Below are positions 54,021 to 64,000 of a stretch of DNA of 64,000 bases, one piece after another (the stretch's first letter is position 1; each line of letters begins with the position of its first letter). The position numbers and the translations under genes are program-made. Under the pieces are notes generated by a model, which saw only the letters and a list, made by a program, of their open reading frames with translations, did not search any database and was not told the DNA's origin. Source of the stretch: Adenophora triphylla var. japonica (taxonomy: Eukaryota > Streptophyta > Magnoliopsida > Asterales > Campanulaceae). The DNA is taken from contig JAFEMH010000989.1 in the NCBI GenBank assembly GCA_022495995.1, positions 124,001-188,000 of the forward strand, given 5' to 3'.

Positions 54021-55140
54021 GCAATCAAGGGATACTCAGAAAGGTTCATCATTTTATTGAGAACGAAAGGAAACACAACATTGGCTACAACTTCGCAGTC
54101 TTTAGGCGTGAGGCCATCGGACGACTCTAGCGACTCGAACTAGACAATGAGGGACTCGGAGGACTTGACATGGGTTGACACAAAGGCACGAGGGACCAAT
54201 CCAAGCTTGGTGATCATTTCCTCTTTGGTCGCGGACGAGCCTGAGAGAGTTTCCCAATTCTTCAATGGCATTGCTGTCAGCGGCCTCATGACTCGGGAAT
54301 TGCATTGTTTCTGTTCTCCTTTCTCAATCATTGCTATCATCTCTTTGACTGAGCCAAGATCAATTAGGTCCGACACCTGAACTTCTTCCCTGAATAACTG
54401 CTGCATAATCGGACCCTCCCAATCATCTGAAAAGACCTCAGTGGCTTTATCTTTTGGCACTGTTAGTTCAAACTCAGGCTTTGAGCCTTCCTGGACAATC
54501 GAAATTGTGGTAGTGAGCTTCTCGAACTGTTCTACTAGGCTTGGCACGCCTTTGAAGGCAATCTCACTTTCCATGGTGGTGGTAGCCCCAGGTATCTTGG
54601 GCAGATCCGCAAACATCCTACGGACTGGGTTGGCTTTATTTCCCCTAGACTTTCTGAGATCATCTTGTAGCTTCAGCCATCCTTCTGTAGGTTCTTTGAC
54701 TGTGGCATTACCCTGTTGTGTAGGGCCTTTCACGAAGTAGTCACCCAAATTAGGACTGAAAGGGAGAGATTTAGGGTCATTGACCGGGACCCTTCCTGTG
54801 GCAGCTTCTCCCCTTTTTCGGGAAATCTCCTTTTCTTTCGCGGTGTCCACCGAGGTGGCCTCATATCCCAGGCCGTGGCGAGTTTTCTGTCCTTTCACCT
54901 TGATGAGTTTGTGAGTTCCTTGTTGGTGCTTCCCTAGACCGAGGCCAGGTAGATAGCTCATCTTCCTCATCATTTTCAAGACCGGAGGGATTTTATCCCG
55001 AGTGATTGTCAGATCTACGTTGCAAACTTGGGCCTTAGGGGGCTCGACCGTGAAGCCTGTTAGCATGAGACCTTCCTCATCATGTTTGATTTCCAGAATA
55101 GGTATTCCACCTGACCTTAGCAGCGTTGAAGAAATCTAGT
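54021..55140 (-). pseudogene. G-patch region and RT-proximal linker of the B polyprotein
   Basis: Minus strand. One long frame from about 55140 to 54021 with a single TAG at 54140-54142. It begins 'GIPILEIKHDEEG', then 'LTGFTVEPPKAQVCNVDL', the G-patch 'MSYLPGLGLGKHQQGTHKLI', a linker 'SLVEQFEKLTTTISIV', and ends 'TPKDCEVVANVVFPF...LSEYPLIA'. G-patch modules bind RNA helicases or nucleic acid in other proteins; their role in these elements is not established. No protease motif precedes it, unlike A. Confidence 0.8.
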
Positions 55141-58091
55141 CAAGAAGCGACAAATACATCTTACGAGTGACACTTCGTGGGGGCCTGTCCCCATCGGTAT
55201 TTGACCCGTATTTTCTGGTGGTTCTTCATCGTCGCTTGCTGACAACCAACCATTGTGTCCGGCTCCCATGATATCATTTCTGGCATGATTGTTCCAGATT
55301 GATTCCGGATCTGGGGCCTCAGTTGACTCTTCGCTCTCGTCATCATCATCGTCATCGCTGTCATCGGAATCATCTTCCCATACTACTGGGATTTCGATTG
55401 AGAGGGAACGCCGATCAAACCCGTTAGGGGAATATGGGTGCGTGCAACCGCATAAATTGTCATGTGCCCCCATTCCTGGAAGTAGTAATTGCGACTCGGC
55501 TTCTCCTCCTAGAAACTGCGGGGGAAGAGTGAGAGGGGGTGGCACGTATTTGACTCCAGGAAGGATATAGAAGGAATCCTCCTCCTCTGATTCTTCAGTT
55601 TCACTGTCTTCGGGATCGTATTTGGTTTTTCCCAGAGCCAACTTGCAGAAGTGTACTAGCTCCAGATGCTCTTCGGCCTCTTTGCTGATAAGCCCCAGTA
55701 CAGGCGCCCGTCTGAATCTTTCTTGCTCAATCTTCCTTGACCGCTCTAACCATCTCGTGTAAATGGTTTTCTCATGTTTTGACCGGAACAGCCCCAGCTC
55801 TTCAGTGTCAGCTTTCCCTTCATCCGAGAAATAGCGGGCTTCGTATTCTTGCAAGAAACGGGTAACCTGGGACCAGGGAGGATTGGTCTGTTCATCATTC
55901 TTGAGGCTGAAAGGGATTCCGAATTCAAGATCCTCGACAAGATTGGTCATAGGTATTTCGTCATTCTCCTCATCTTCCTGAGCATGTGAAGGTTCTCCGG
56001 CTTCAATCATGTTTACCTGGTTATGGTTTCTTGGCAGAGGATTTTTGACTGTATTAGGCCCCTCGGGGCCTTCCAACTTTCCTTGCTCTATCAAGCCTTG
56101 GATTGCCTTTTTCAGAGTAAAGCAATTATCGGTCAGATGTCCATGAGCTTGATGAAAAGCGCAATACTTTGAATTATCCACGGGAGCATTCGGATTCCTG
56201 GGTTGGAAATTCTCCAAAGGCCGCAGCAAGTCTTCTTTCACCAGTCCCCTAAAGATGTCGTTCAGAGGCATTCCGAAGTTTTCGAGGTTTATGATCCTTG
56301 GTCTGGGCTCAGCTGGTTTTCTGGGAGCGAAAGGAGTTGTGTTATTACATTCCTGTCCTGTGTAATTAATCACCTCTTTGCCTTTAGCGGGAGCACGAGC
56401 GGTGTTGGAGGTAGGAGCCCTGTATCTGTAGGCAGGTGCAGCAGCCAGCTGTTGATTGTGAGCCTTTTCAAATTTAGCTACGGAGTTAACCATGGCCCGT
56501 AAGTCTGAGTACGGGAAATGACTGAGGGAGGTTCTCAGATGTGACTTCAGGCATGACTGGAAGATGTCCAACAGTTCCTCTTCAGAAGGAGGAATGGCCA
56601 TCTCACTGAGTTTCAGATTCCACCGCTTGTAGAAATCCCCGACATTCTTATCACGAATGCTGCCTTTGTTGTCTGCAGGTCAACTCTATTTGTTTCCCAT
56701 TCCAAATTAGCTTTGTACTTCTCTGTAAAGGCACTGGTGATCTGATCCCATGTTGCCCTGGCCTCGGGTTTTAAGCGGAAGAACCATTTTAGAGCACTGG
56801 ATTTCAAGGAGAGGCGAAATAGTCGGCCCAAGCTGGCGATTGGTGCATCCTTTGGCCTTCATTGCCAAGGTATATGTATCCAGATGATTTTTCGGGCATG
56901 CAGTCCCATCAAAGAGGTCCAGATTGGGCATCACGAATTTGTGGGGCAGGGGAACGATGGAGTCCGGGTCCGTAGGCCGGAAGGCAGACTTCTTAGCAGT
57001 CAATTCGGCAATCTGCGCTTTCATTTCCTTATGTTGTTCCATGAACCAAGCCTGATGAGGGTCTTGTGGTGGAACCATGGCATTCAAACCAGCGACTGAG
57101 CTAGAGAGAGGAGCTACTGGCGGCAGCGCGGGCGGGTGGAGGGAACGGCCGATCCGGGGACGTAGGTGAAAACCTGTCCTTGGCCCAAATTACCCGGAGG
57201 GGCGTGAGTAGGAGCCTGGGCAAAGGGATAGAACCTTGCGGCCTGCTGTTGATTTTCAACTGGCAAAGAGGGTGAAGGCAGTCCTGACGTAGCCGGGTAG
57301 CTTGGATTTCCGGAATGAGGCCCATAAGTAGGCTTAAGTGCGGGCTGCTGTCCCTGGTTGTTGAATTGCATGGCTGGCTGCGGCGATGGTGTATAACCCG
57401 GGGGGTACTGCGGTCCTGGTGATTCTGATGAAACCGAGATGGAGGTTTGGTAACCCATCGAACCCTGAGTGAGAAATGGGTTTGTGAGAGCTGTGTGAGG
57501 AGCGGCTGAGCTAGCATCATTCTGAGGAAGGGCTCCTGACTGTTGTCCTGGACCCAGGCGTGGGGCATTCCAAGCTGTTCTTTGTGGCACTTTGAAGCTG
57601 ACTAGCTGCGAAGGCCCGGATTGATCGGGTCCAAACTGAGGCGGGATCCCAATTAGCTGTGGCATTCCGAGGTAGCCCCAACCATGAGAAGACATTCCGT
57701 ACTGATTTTGTCCCCACTGAGGAACTGGGAACTAGCTCGTCCCATCAGGCTGCATGGATCCAGTGGTCTGTGGTTGGGGAGCTGGCTGACCCAGAGACCG
57801 AGAAGCATGGGTTCTGGTGGTAGTACCGTAGGAGGTGGGTGGTGGCATCCTGGAGTAATCAGGGAGACTGAGAGTGGGATTGGGATCCTCTTCTTCTTCC
57901 ACGGTGAAGGTGCCATCAGGATTGAGGCTGGCGGCCAAACCATGGCTCTTAATAGCCTCCATAAGGCTATTCAGCTGTGCTTCTTGTCGCAGTCTCATCT
58001 GTTCGGCTAACTGATTCCATTGCTGTTCTGTTTGAGGAGTCCCAGGAGGCGGAGTGATGTTGTCCCCATAGTTACCAGCTGATGTAGACAT
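55117..58091 (-). pseudogene. gag: gag of element B
   Basis: Minus strand, start ATG 58091 ('MSTSAGNYGDNITPPPG'); an in-frame Met further upstream at 58268 is possible. A Pro/Gln-rich N-terminal half follows, with an in-frame TAG at 57732-57734 (probably TGG), then the capsid region ('AWFMEQHKEMKAQIAEL', 'RLFRLSLKSSALKWFF', 'NLEWETNRVDL') with frameshifts near 57100, 56830 and 56675. From 56601 to 55117 it is open: 'EELLDIFQSCLKSHL', zinc-knuckle-like 'KYCAFHQAHGHLTDNC', an acidic run 'DDSDDSDDDDDDESEE'. A frameshift near 55140 separates it from the G-patch region, where protease should lie; protease is missing. Confidence 0.85.
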
Positions 58092-59471
58092 TCTGAAACC
58101 CGGAGTCGGAACAAACGGTGAAGCTGACGATGCGCTTGACTCTTCCCAACTGATCAAACGGTGACCCGGTGCCCGAAACCAAGCTTTGTGCGGAGCTGCG
58201 GGGGGAAAGACACGAGGGTTCAGATGTTTGGGAACGAAGGAAGGTAGGTGTTTGGGCTTTGGGCTCATGCAACATGCAGTTATTTGTTCTAGTTTACTTA
58301 AAACGTATTTTATTAACCTAATCGGTTGGAAAAGATTGCTCTTCTTTTTCGCAAACTACTCTGGATCCTGGATCAGTGGGCCCCATCACTACGTCTATAA
58401 GCCCCTCGTATTCCACCTGTATTTCGACTTCCCAGGGCGGACAGCCCCGGGCGAGGGTCCTATAGGGCAAGCGGGTCCCACCGACCGAAAAGAGAAACGA
58501 TCCTAAAAGTCTGGCGGGTAATCGAGTCTTAACGAGTATTCGATGTAAATTACGGACAAAGCTGACGTCAAAAGTCAAGATCATGTCCGAGGGCTCGACA
58601 AGAAGTCGGCATGATTTGGACTGATAAATGTCCACAATTGATCTTGACCCGTCGTCATTTAGGCCGTAATTAGGCATGGAATGATCGTTAATCCTTGATG
58701 ACTCAGTGTCATCTTTGGGAGTCGGTGTATAATTTGTGCCGGTCGAGTCAAAGTCAAGGCGCCGGTCAATATCCGGTCAAAGCCCGTGACGGAAAAACCG
58801 CAGACTTCGGTGATTAGGGTCCCGAAAGATGCGACTTGGTAGGCCGACTAAGGCTTGAAAGGAAAGGTCTATACAGACGGGGGCATGACACAGACCAGAC
58901 TAAAAACCAACCGGGTCTCGGACAAAGTGTGTCACGGACAAGTGCATGGTCGACACGAGGCTCCATGGGATGTTTGGGTAGTCCCGTGCTCGCACCGAGA
59001 GGCGTAGTAAGGCCAAACGGGCTGCTACTGGGATTTCCCCGAGTTAAGGACGTAGTGTGCAGTGTAAGGCCAAGTGCGCGTAGTGTGCAAGCAGTCTATC
59101 TTCTTTTTCTGAGTAAAATAGAAATTTTTATGTGTCTTGAAAAGTATGATACATGCACAAAATGATTTTTTTTTTTGAAAGCCCTATTTTTTTTTTGAAA
59201 ATCATTTTTTTTTGAATTTTTGATTTTTTTTTTGAAATTTTTTTTTTTTTGAATTTTTTTTTTTTTGAAAGTAAATGAACACATAAGCACATAATTCAAA
59301 ATTCAAGGCAACGGGTCCGATAGTCAAAATTTTGACTTTTCCGAGGCGGCCAAAACAACACGAAAATGTGAAAAATCAACACACACACGACAAACAGTTT
59401 CAAATGCCGGGACGGAAGCTTGACCCACAAAAGCTTTTCCTTTATTTTTTTTTTGAAAAGATAAAACTTAT
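58092..59471 (-). other. Leader of element B, conserved in two blocks with A
   Basis: Minus strand between primer site and gag. Blocks at 59100-58840 and 58400-58270 match A. The rest has no ORF I accept; 59160-59280 is a long T/G-poor run of T tracts on the + strand (A-rich on the minus strand). Confidence 0.65.
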
Positions 59472-59474
59472 TTG

Positions 59475-59492
59475 TCCCCAGCGGAGTCGCCA
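59475..59492 (-). promoter_or_regulatory. Primer binding site of B
   Basis: Minus strand TGGCGACTCCGCTGGGGA, one base after the 5' LTR end. An intact tRNA-Arg-type site as in Ogre elements (recalled). Confidence 0.85.
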
Positions 59493-59493
59493 C

Positions 59494-59714
59494 TGTAACG
59501 ATGTGTTGCCATTTTTCGAAAGATTGGATTTTTCTTTTCTTTGAAAATCAATCGAAAACACGGAGTCGTCACGCCATTTTTGTTTTAAGGGCCAAAACTT
59601 TGAAAAATGCCCGAAATGAGAGATTTGGGTTCGGAGGTCACGTTACACGCCGGGAAGAACGTTAGTGTTCACCCGGAATGCCTCGTAAAACGAGTATTTC
59701 AAGCTTAAAAACCA

Positions 59715-59746
<32 letters not shown>

Positions 59747-61238
59747 CCTTTGGCCAAAATAAGTTCAAACTGAGAAAACTAAAAATTGAGAACTCTTTAT
59801 AAGGCATTAAACAAGTCCCATTATTTTTGGTAGGATTTTAGGGTTGAGTTTTGGTACTCAAAAGATTTCTTGAAGTTGGAAATCAATTCTGCCAGAATGA
59901 AAAAGACAGTGGACACTTGATTTTAAAATGGATTTAAGAGCTTTAAAACTTCAAAATCTGGGGAAAGTCCGAGAATTAAAGTTGTTGAAAACATCTTAAA
60001 TAAGGTTTCTACAAAAGTATTTTTCATTTGGAGATGATTTGATGGACCAAACACTTCTGGACATCTCAGATATGAAATCTGGATTTCCAGAGACTGTTGA
60101 ACTGATCTTTGGAAAATAATTTGAAAAAGGGAGTTATACTCACACAAAAAATAAAGTAAAAATAAGTATGGAAAGCTACGGATGTTGTCTACAAAAAGTA
60201 TTTTGTAGTCAACACCCAATTCCAAGTTCTTATGTGTCAAAAAAATTAGACAATGGACTGAGTTCTTAGAACAATGCTACTGGATAGCAAGATGTTCTTG
60301 AGGGAAAATGTGATTTTAAAGGGGGTTTTGCATCCATGCTTGTCCCCATTTCCTTAGGCTTTGATTAGTGATCACTAGACATTTTAGTGGTGAATCTACT
60401 ATATCAATCCATCCTTAGGGTACATTAGGACTTAAGCACTTCATTTGCTTGGGAAGGGGGAGATTTAACTTTGAAATCAAGATTTTATGTATGAAAATGG
60501 TTTTAGGGTTTTGAAAATATGTTTGTAAGAAGTAAAAAAACAATTTTGAAAGAAATGTTTATCCTTGTAGAGGATCATCCATGGAGATGAACTTCCATGG
60601 TGATCCTCTTGGATCTAGGGCAAGAGAATAACAAGTTATATCTTCAAAGTATGAGATGCATGCATGGATGAGAGAGATTTAGGGTAGGGAGAAGGAGGTT
60701 ATACCTATCTTCTTTTGTGTTTGAGTTTGAGGCTTGGATTTAAGAGTGTTTGAGGCTTGAATTTGAGACTGATTAGTGAGTGTGATTTGGGAAAATAATC
60801 CAAAGAAAAAGGTGGCAATTCAAGGGAATTCTCACTGTTTTCTCTAGTATTTTCGCTAAGGTGTTGCTGTGAATTGTTGTTGTGGCTCCTTATTTCTGAG
60901 ACTGAGGGTTTCAATTTATAGCCCTCTGAAATCTTCAAAAGTATCCGCGCGGATAAGAACCTCAGCGTGCAATGTTCATTAAATGCAGCTGCAGGCTTTG
61001 GACACAAGGAATATTTTTAAAAATATTCAAACTGGCCATATTTTTCAGCTTGCTAATTCCGGTTTTTTACAATTTCTTTTCTTTTTGAGATTCTTTTCTT
61101 GGCTTAATCTTAAATAGCAATGCCTACTTTGCCCTTGCTTTGTTATAATTGTTAGGAATTGTTAGAAATGTTAGGAATGTTAGGGATTTCGTTAATTTTC
61201 TAACGAAAATACTAACAACTCAAATTGGAGCACTTACA
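59494..61238 (-). repeat. 5' LTR of element B (1,745 bp)
   Basis: Same ends as 44647-46381, with a longer (GT)n run at 59717-59744 and roughly 3 percent substitutions. Its palindrome (60943-60954) and TATA box (60913-60921) would drive gag on the minus strand. Confidence 0.93.
60913..60954 (-). promoter_or_regulatory. B 5' LTR core promoter: palindrome ATCCGCGCGGAT and TATA box
   Basis: Palindrome 60954-60943, 21 bp, then CTATAAATT at 60921-60913 on the minus strand. Confidence 0.65.
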
Positions 61239-61243
61239 ACTTG
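61239..61243. repeat. Target-site duplication of B, right copy (ACTTG)
   Basis: Follows the LTR end CACTTACA; identical to 44642-44646. Confidence 0.92.
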
Positions 61244-62304
61244 GCAAGATGACCAAGGACCCATTTACCAAAACTGGTGAAAGGGCGGACGACTTATTAG
61301 GACTCATACATACCGATGTATGTGGGCCTATGAGTAGCAATGCTTGGGGAGGATTTCGATACTTCATAACATTCACTGATGATTATAGTAGATTTGGATA
61401 TGTGTATCTAATGAAACATAAAAGTGAATCGTTTGAGATATTTCGAATATTTCAAAATGAGGTGCAAAATCAACTTGGCAAAACTATTAAAGTACTTCGA
61501 TCCGATCGAGGTGGTGAATATTTGAGCCAAGAATTTGACAGTCATCTTAAGAGTTGTGGAATCGTTTCAGAACTCTCTCCACCCGAAACACCACAATGGA
61601 ATGGTGTGTCTGAGAGGAGGAATAGAACTTTGTTGGACATGGTTCGTTCTATGATGAGTCAAGTTGAGCTTCCTTTATCCTTTTGGGGACATGCACTAGA
61701 AACTGCTGCTTTCACTATAAACAGAGTTCCTACCAAATCGGTTCAAAAGACCCCATATGAGATGTGGCATGGAAGAAAACCAAGTTTGTCTTTCATGAAG
61801 ATTTGGGATTGCGATGCATATGTCAAGAAGTTAACTTCTGACAAGCTAGCACCTAAGTCTGACAAATGTGTTTTCGTGGGTTATCCTAAGGAAACCAAAG
61901 GATACTATTTCTACAACCGAAACGAGAACAAAGTGTTTGTTGCTCGAAATGGTACTTTCTTAGAAAAGGAGTTTCTTCGCAAAGGAACCAGTGGGAGTAA
62001 AATAGATCTCGAAGAAATTCGAGAACCCGAAAACAACATTGAACCAATGGTAGAGACTGAACCAAATTCACAAGTAGTTGTGGAACCGGTTCAAGATGCA
62101 CAAGTTCTTCACCGAAGTGGTAGGTCACGATCCGAACCCGAGAGATATGGATTTCTCGTTACGGAAAGTGATGAAGTGGAGTTAATCGAGAATGATGAAC
62201 CTACTTGCTATCAAGAGGTGATGTCCGTTCCTGATTCGGAAAAATGGCAAGAGGCCATGAAGTCCGAATTACAATCCATGGCGGATAATCAAGTTTGGAA
62301 TTGA
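61244..62304 (+). pseudogene. Copia integrase region of element C
   Basis: Continues the frame interrupted at 44646. The integrase core shows 'IHTDVCGPM', 'FITFTDDYSRFGYVY', 'LRSDRGGEY' and 'PQWNGVSERRNRTLLDMVR' (D, D, E). Then a Copia integrase C-terminal part with 'FVGYPKETKGYYFYN' and a Glu/Val-rich linker to RT. The frame ends at a TGA at 62302-62304, where homology to the RT start ('IDPPEGVK') continues in a shifted frame. The ATG at 61225 lies in the B LTR and is an accident. Confidence 0.9.
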
Positions 62305-63778
62305 TTGATCCACCCGAAGGTGTAAAAACCATAGGGTGCAAATGGGTCTTCAAGAAGAAGACCGACATGGATGGGAAGGTGCACACCTATAAGGCTAGTC
62401 TTGTAGCTAAGGGATATAGGCAGATTCATGGCATAGACTATGATGAAACCTTTTCGCCGTAGCTATGCTTAAGTCTATTAGAATTATAATTGCCATAGCC
62501 GCATATTATGACTATGAGATATGACAAATGGATGTCAAAACATCTTTCCTTAATGGGAAGTTACTTGAGGATGCATACATGATACAACCTGAAGGTTTTG
62601 TTAATCCGGAAAATTCTAACAAGGTGTGTAAGTTGCAGAAATCCATTTATGGATTGAAGCAAGCTTCTGGGAGTTGGAATCTACGTTTTGATGAAGCAAT
62701 CAAGGAGTTTGGCTTTATCAAGAACGAAGATGAACCTTGTCTATACAAGAAAATTAGTGGAAGCGTATCACTATTTTTGGTGTTGTATGTCGACGATATC
62801 TTACTCATTGGAAATGACATTCCTGCACTACAGACTATCAAGTCTTGGTTGGGAAAGTGCTTTTCAATGAAAGATATGGGTGAAGCTGCATATATCCTTG
62901 GTATCAAGATCTATAGAGATAGATCCAAGAGGATGATTGGTTTAAGTCAAAGTACTTACATTGACAAGGTTCTTAGAAGATTTCAAATGAAAAATTCTAA
63001 AAGGGGAAACTTGCCAATATTACATGGTATATCTCTTAGCAAGAATCAAAGTCCTAAGACTAATGATGAGCGAAAGAGAATGAATGGTATTCCATATGCT
63101 TCGGCAATTGGGTCTATCATGTATGCTATGTTATGTACTAGACCCGATGTCTCGTGTGCTCTAAGTATGACGAGTAGGTACCAATCGGATCCTGGCGAAC
63201 CACATTGGATAGCAATCAAGAATATCCTCAAGTACTTACGAAGAACTAAGGATGTATTCTTGGTCTTTGGAGGAATGAAAGAAGATCTTGTAGTGAAAGG
63301 CTACACAGATGCTAGCTTCCTAACCGACAAGGATAATTTCAGATCGCAGTCTGGATTTTTGTTTATGCTTAATGGAGGCACTGTGAGTTGGAAAAGTTTC
63401 AAGCAAAGCACCGTTGCTGATTCTACAACCGAAACTGAGTACATAGCGGCATCTGATGCAGCTAAGGAAGTCGTTTGGATCAAAAAGTTCATTAGTGATT
63501 TGGAAGTCGTTCCAAGCATCAAAGATCCTATTGAACTTTACTGTGATAACAATGGTGCCATTGCACAAGCAAAGGAACCAAGGTCACACCAGAGATCCAA
63601 ACACATACTTCGACGTTTCCACATTATCCGAGAGATATGTGAAAGGGAAGACGTAAAGATATGCAGAGTAGACACTGATGACAACGTGGCGGACCTATTA
63701 ACTAAGGCTCTCCCGCAAGCTAAGCATGATGGTCATGTTAGGTCCATTGGTATTCGATACATGGGATATTGGGCCTAG
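62305..63778 (+). pseudogene. Copia reverse transcriptase and RNase H of element C
   Basis: RT starts 'WVFKKKTDMDGKVHTYKA' and 'VAKGYRQIHGIDYDETFSP'; a one-base deletion near 62460 and a TGA at 62522-62524 break it. From 62528 it is open to 63778: 'MDVKTSFLNGKLLEDAYM', 'YGLKQASGSWN', catalytic 'VLYVDDILLIGND' (about 62785), then 'YASAIGSIMYAMLCTRPDVS'. RNase H: 'GYTDASF', 'STTETEYIAAS', 'YCDNNGAIAQA', 'DTDDNVADLLTKAL'. Normal Copia order; no extra ORF follows. Confidence 0.92.
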
Positions 63779-63880
63779 TGCAAGTGGGAGACTATTAGTG
63801 TTATACCCTAGGCCTATGATTGATAGACTTATATGTTGACATTATTTATTATATGAGATATTTATCATTTGATTACTATA
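63779..63880 (+). other. Purine tract and start of the 3' LTR of Copia element C
   Basis: AAGTGGGAGA at 63782-63791 is the usual Copia purine tract. The LTR probably starts at TGTTATACCC (63799). AT-rich to the MITE insertion site. Confidence 0.6.
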
Positions 63881-64000
63881 CTCCCTCCGTCCCACCAATT
63901 GCTTCACCCTTTTCCTCCGGCACGGGAATTATGGTAATGGGAGGAAAAAAAAATGTTGTGAGTGTAATTTGAAAATAGGAGAGAGAATTAGTGGAGGGAA
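63881..64000 (+). mobile_element. Stowaway-like MITE, 5' end (continues past the window)
   Basis: CTCCCTCCGTCCCA directly after a TA dinucleotide (63879-63880) is the recalled terminal repeat of Stowaway/Mariner-type MITEs. No coding capacity. The other end is outside the window. Confidence 0.75.

Larger units (their letters stand above)
44647..61238 (-). mobile_element. Element B: non-autonomous Ogre/Tat-like Ty3 retrotransposon with spliced antisense genes
   Basis: 16,592 bp on the minus strand, flanked by ACTTG. On the minus strand: 5' LTR (61238-59494), primer site, leader, gag, G-patch region, integrase C-terminus, then on the + strand the mobile-domain gene (48258-51234) and DUF7745-like gene (51651-53156), minisatellites, purine tract and 3' LTR (46381-44647). 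Protease, RT, RNase H and most of integrase are missing. LTRs differ by roughly 3 percent by eye. It must have moved using enzymes from elsewhere, or lost them after insertion. Confidence 0.9.
41988..63880 (+). mobile_element. Element C: Copia-type LTR retrotransposon split by element B
   Basis: A Copia order of domains on the + strand: gag with one zinc knuckle, protease, GAG-pre-integrase, integrase, RT, RNase H, purine tract, 3' LTR. The 5' LTR is truncated at 41988 by A, and B sits between 44647 and 61238 with a 5-bp target duplication. Several frameshifts and small deletions exist. Lineage within Copia (for example Tork or Ivana) cannot be fixed by eye. The 3' LTR continues past the MITE at 63881. 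Confidence 0.88.

Overview
The window is plant nuclear DNA built almost entirely from nested LTR retrotransposons; I see no host gene, tRNA or rRNA. The lineage signatures (Ogre/Tat-type Ty3 elements with a tRNA-Arg-like primer site and antisense extra genes, a chromovirus-like Ty3 family with an initiator tRNA-Met primer site, a Copia element and a Stowaway-type MITE) point to a flowering plant with a repeat-rich genome. I cannot name the species.

Layout. (D) 1-1111 is a truncated remnant of an Ogre/Tat-like element lying in the opposite orientation to A. (A) 1112-41987 is one old Ogre-like element on the + strand: 5' LTR, primer site, long leader, decayed gag, two protease-like segments, G-patch, RT, RNase H and integrase, followed by two ANTISENSE genes (a DUF7745-like ORF and a spliced plant-mobile-domain ORF), a stem-loop satellite of roughly 90 units of 34 bp, polypurine tract and 3' LTR. 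Without its nested insertion A is about 24.9 kb. (E) 18320-34305 is inserted in A's antisense mobile-domain gene: a tandem LTR-internal-LTR-internal-LTR-internal array of a non-autonomous chromovirus-like family that keeps gag but only scraps of pol. (C) 41988 to the window end is a Copia element with a truncated 5' LTR, split by B and carrying a Stowaway-like MITE in its 3' LTR. (B) 44647-61238 is a 16.6-kb Ogre/Tat-like element on the minus strand, flanked by the 5-bp duplication ACTTG. It has lost protease, RT, RNase H and most of integrase but keeps gag, G-patch and both antisense genes.

How the parts work together. In A and B the LTR promoter drives gag-pol on one strand, while a multi-exon gene on the other strand, between integrase and 3' LTR, encodes a plant mobile domain protein followed by a DUF7745-like protein. 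Exon boundaries and phase agree between A and B. A CpG-rich palindrome specific to each element lies about 20 bp upstream of the LTR TATA box and recurs at the starts of the antisense genes (clearly in B, degenerate in A), suggesting shared control of both strands. The E and Copia LTRs carry their own clustered CpG palindromes. A second theme is tandem stem-loop units whose two arms change together from unit to unit, seen in the A LTR, the A satellite and the 3' region of B.

Almost every coding region is broken. Only the E unit-1 gag is open throughout, and the B DUF7745-like ORF has a single stop. Relative ages by eye: E LTRs differ by about 1 percent, B LTRs by about 3 percent, A LTRs clearly more, including repeat-copy changes.
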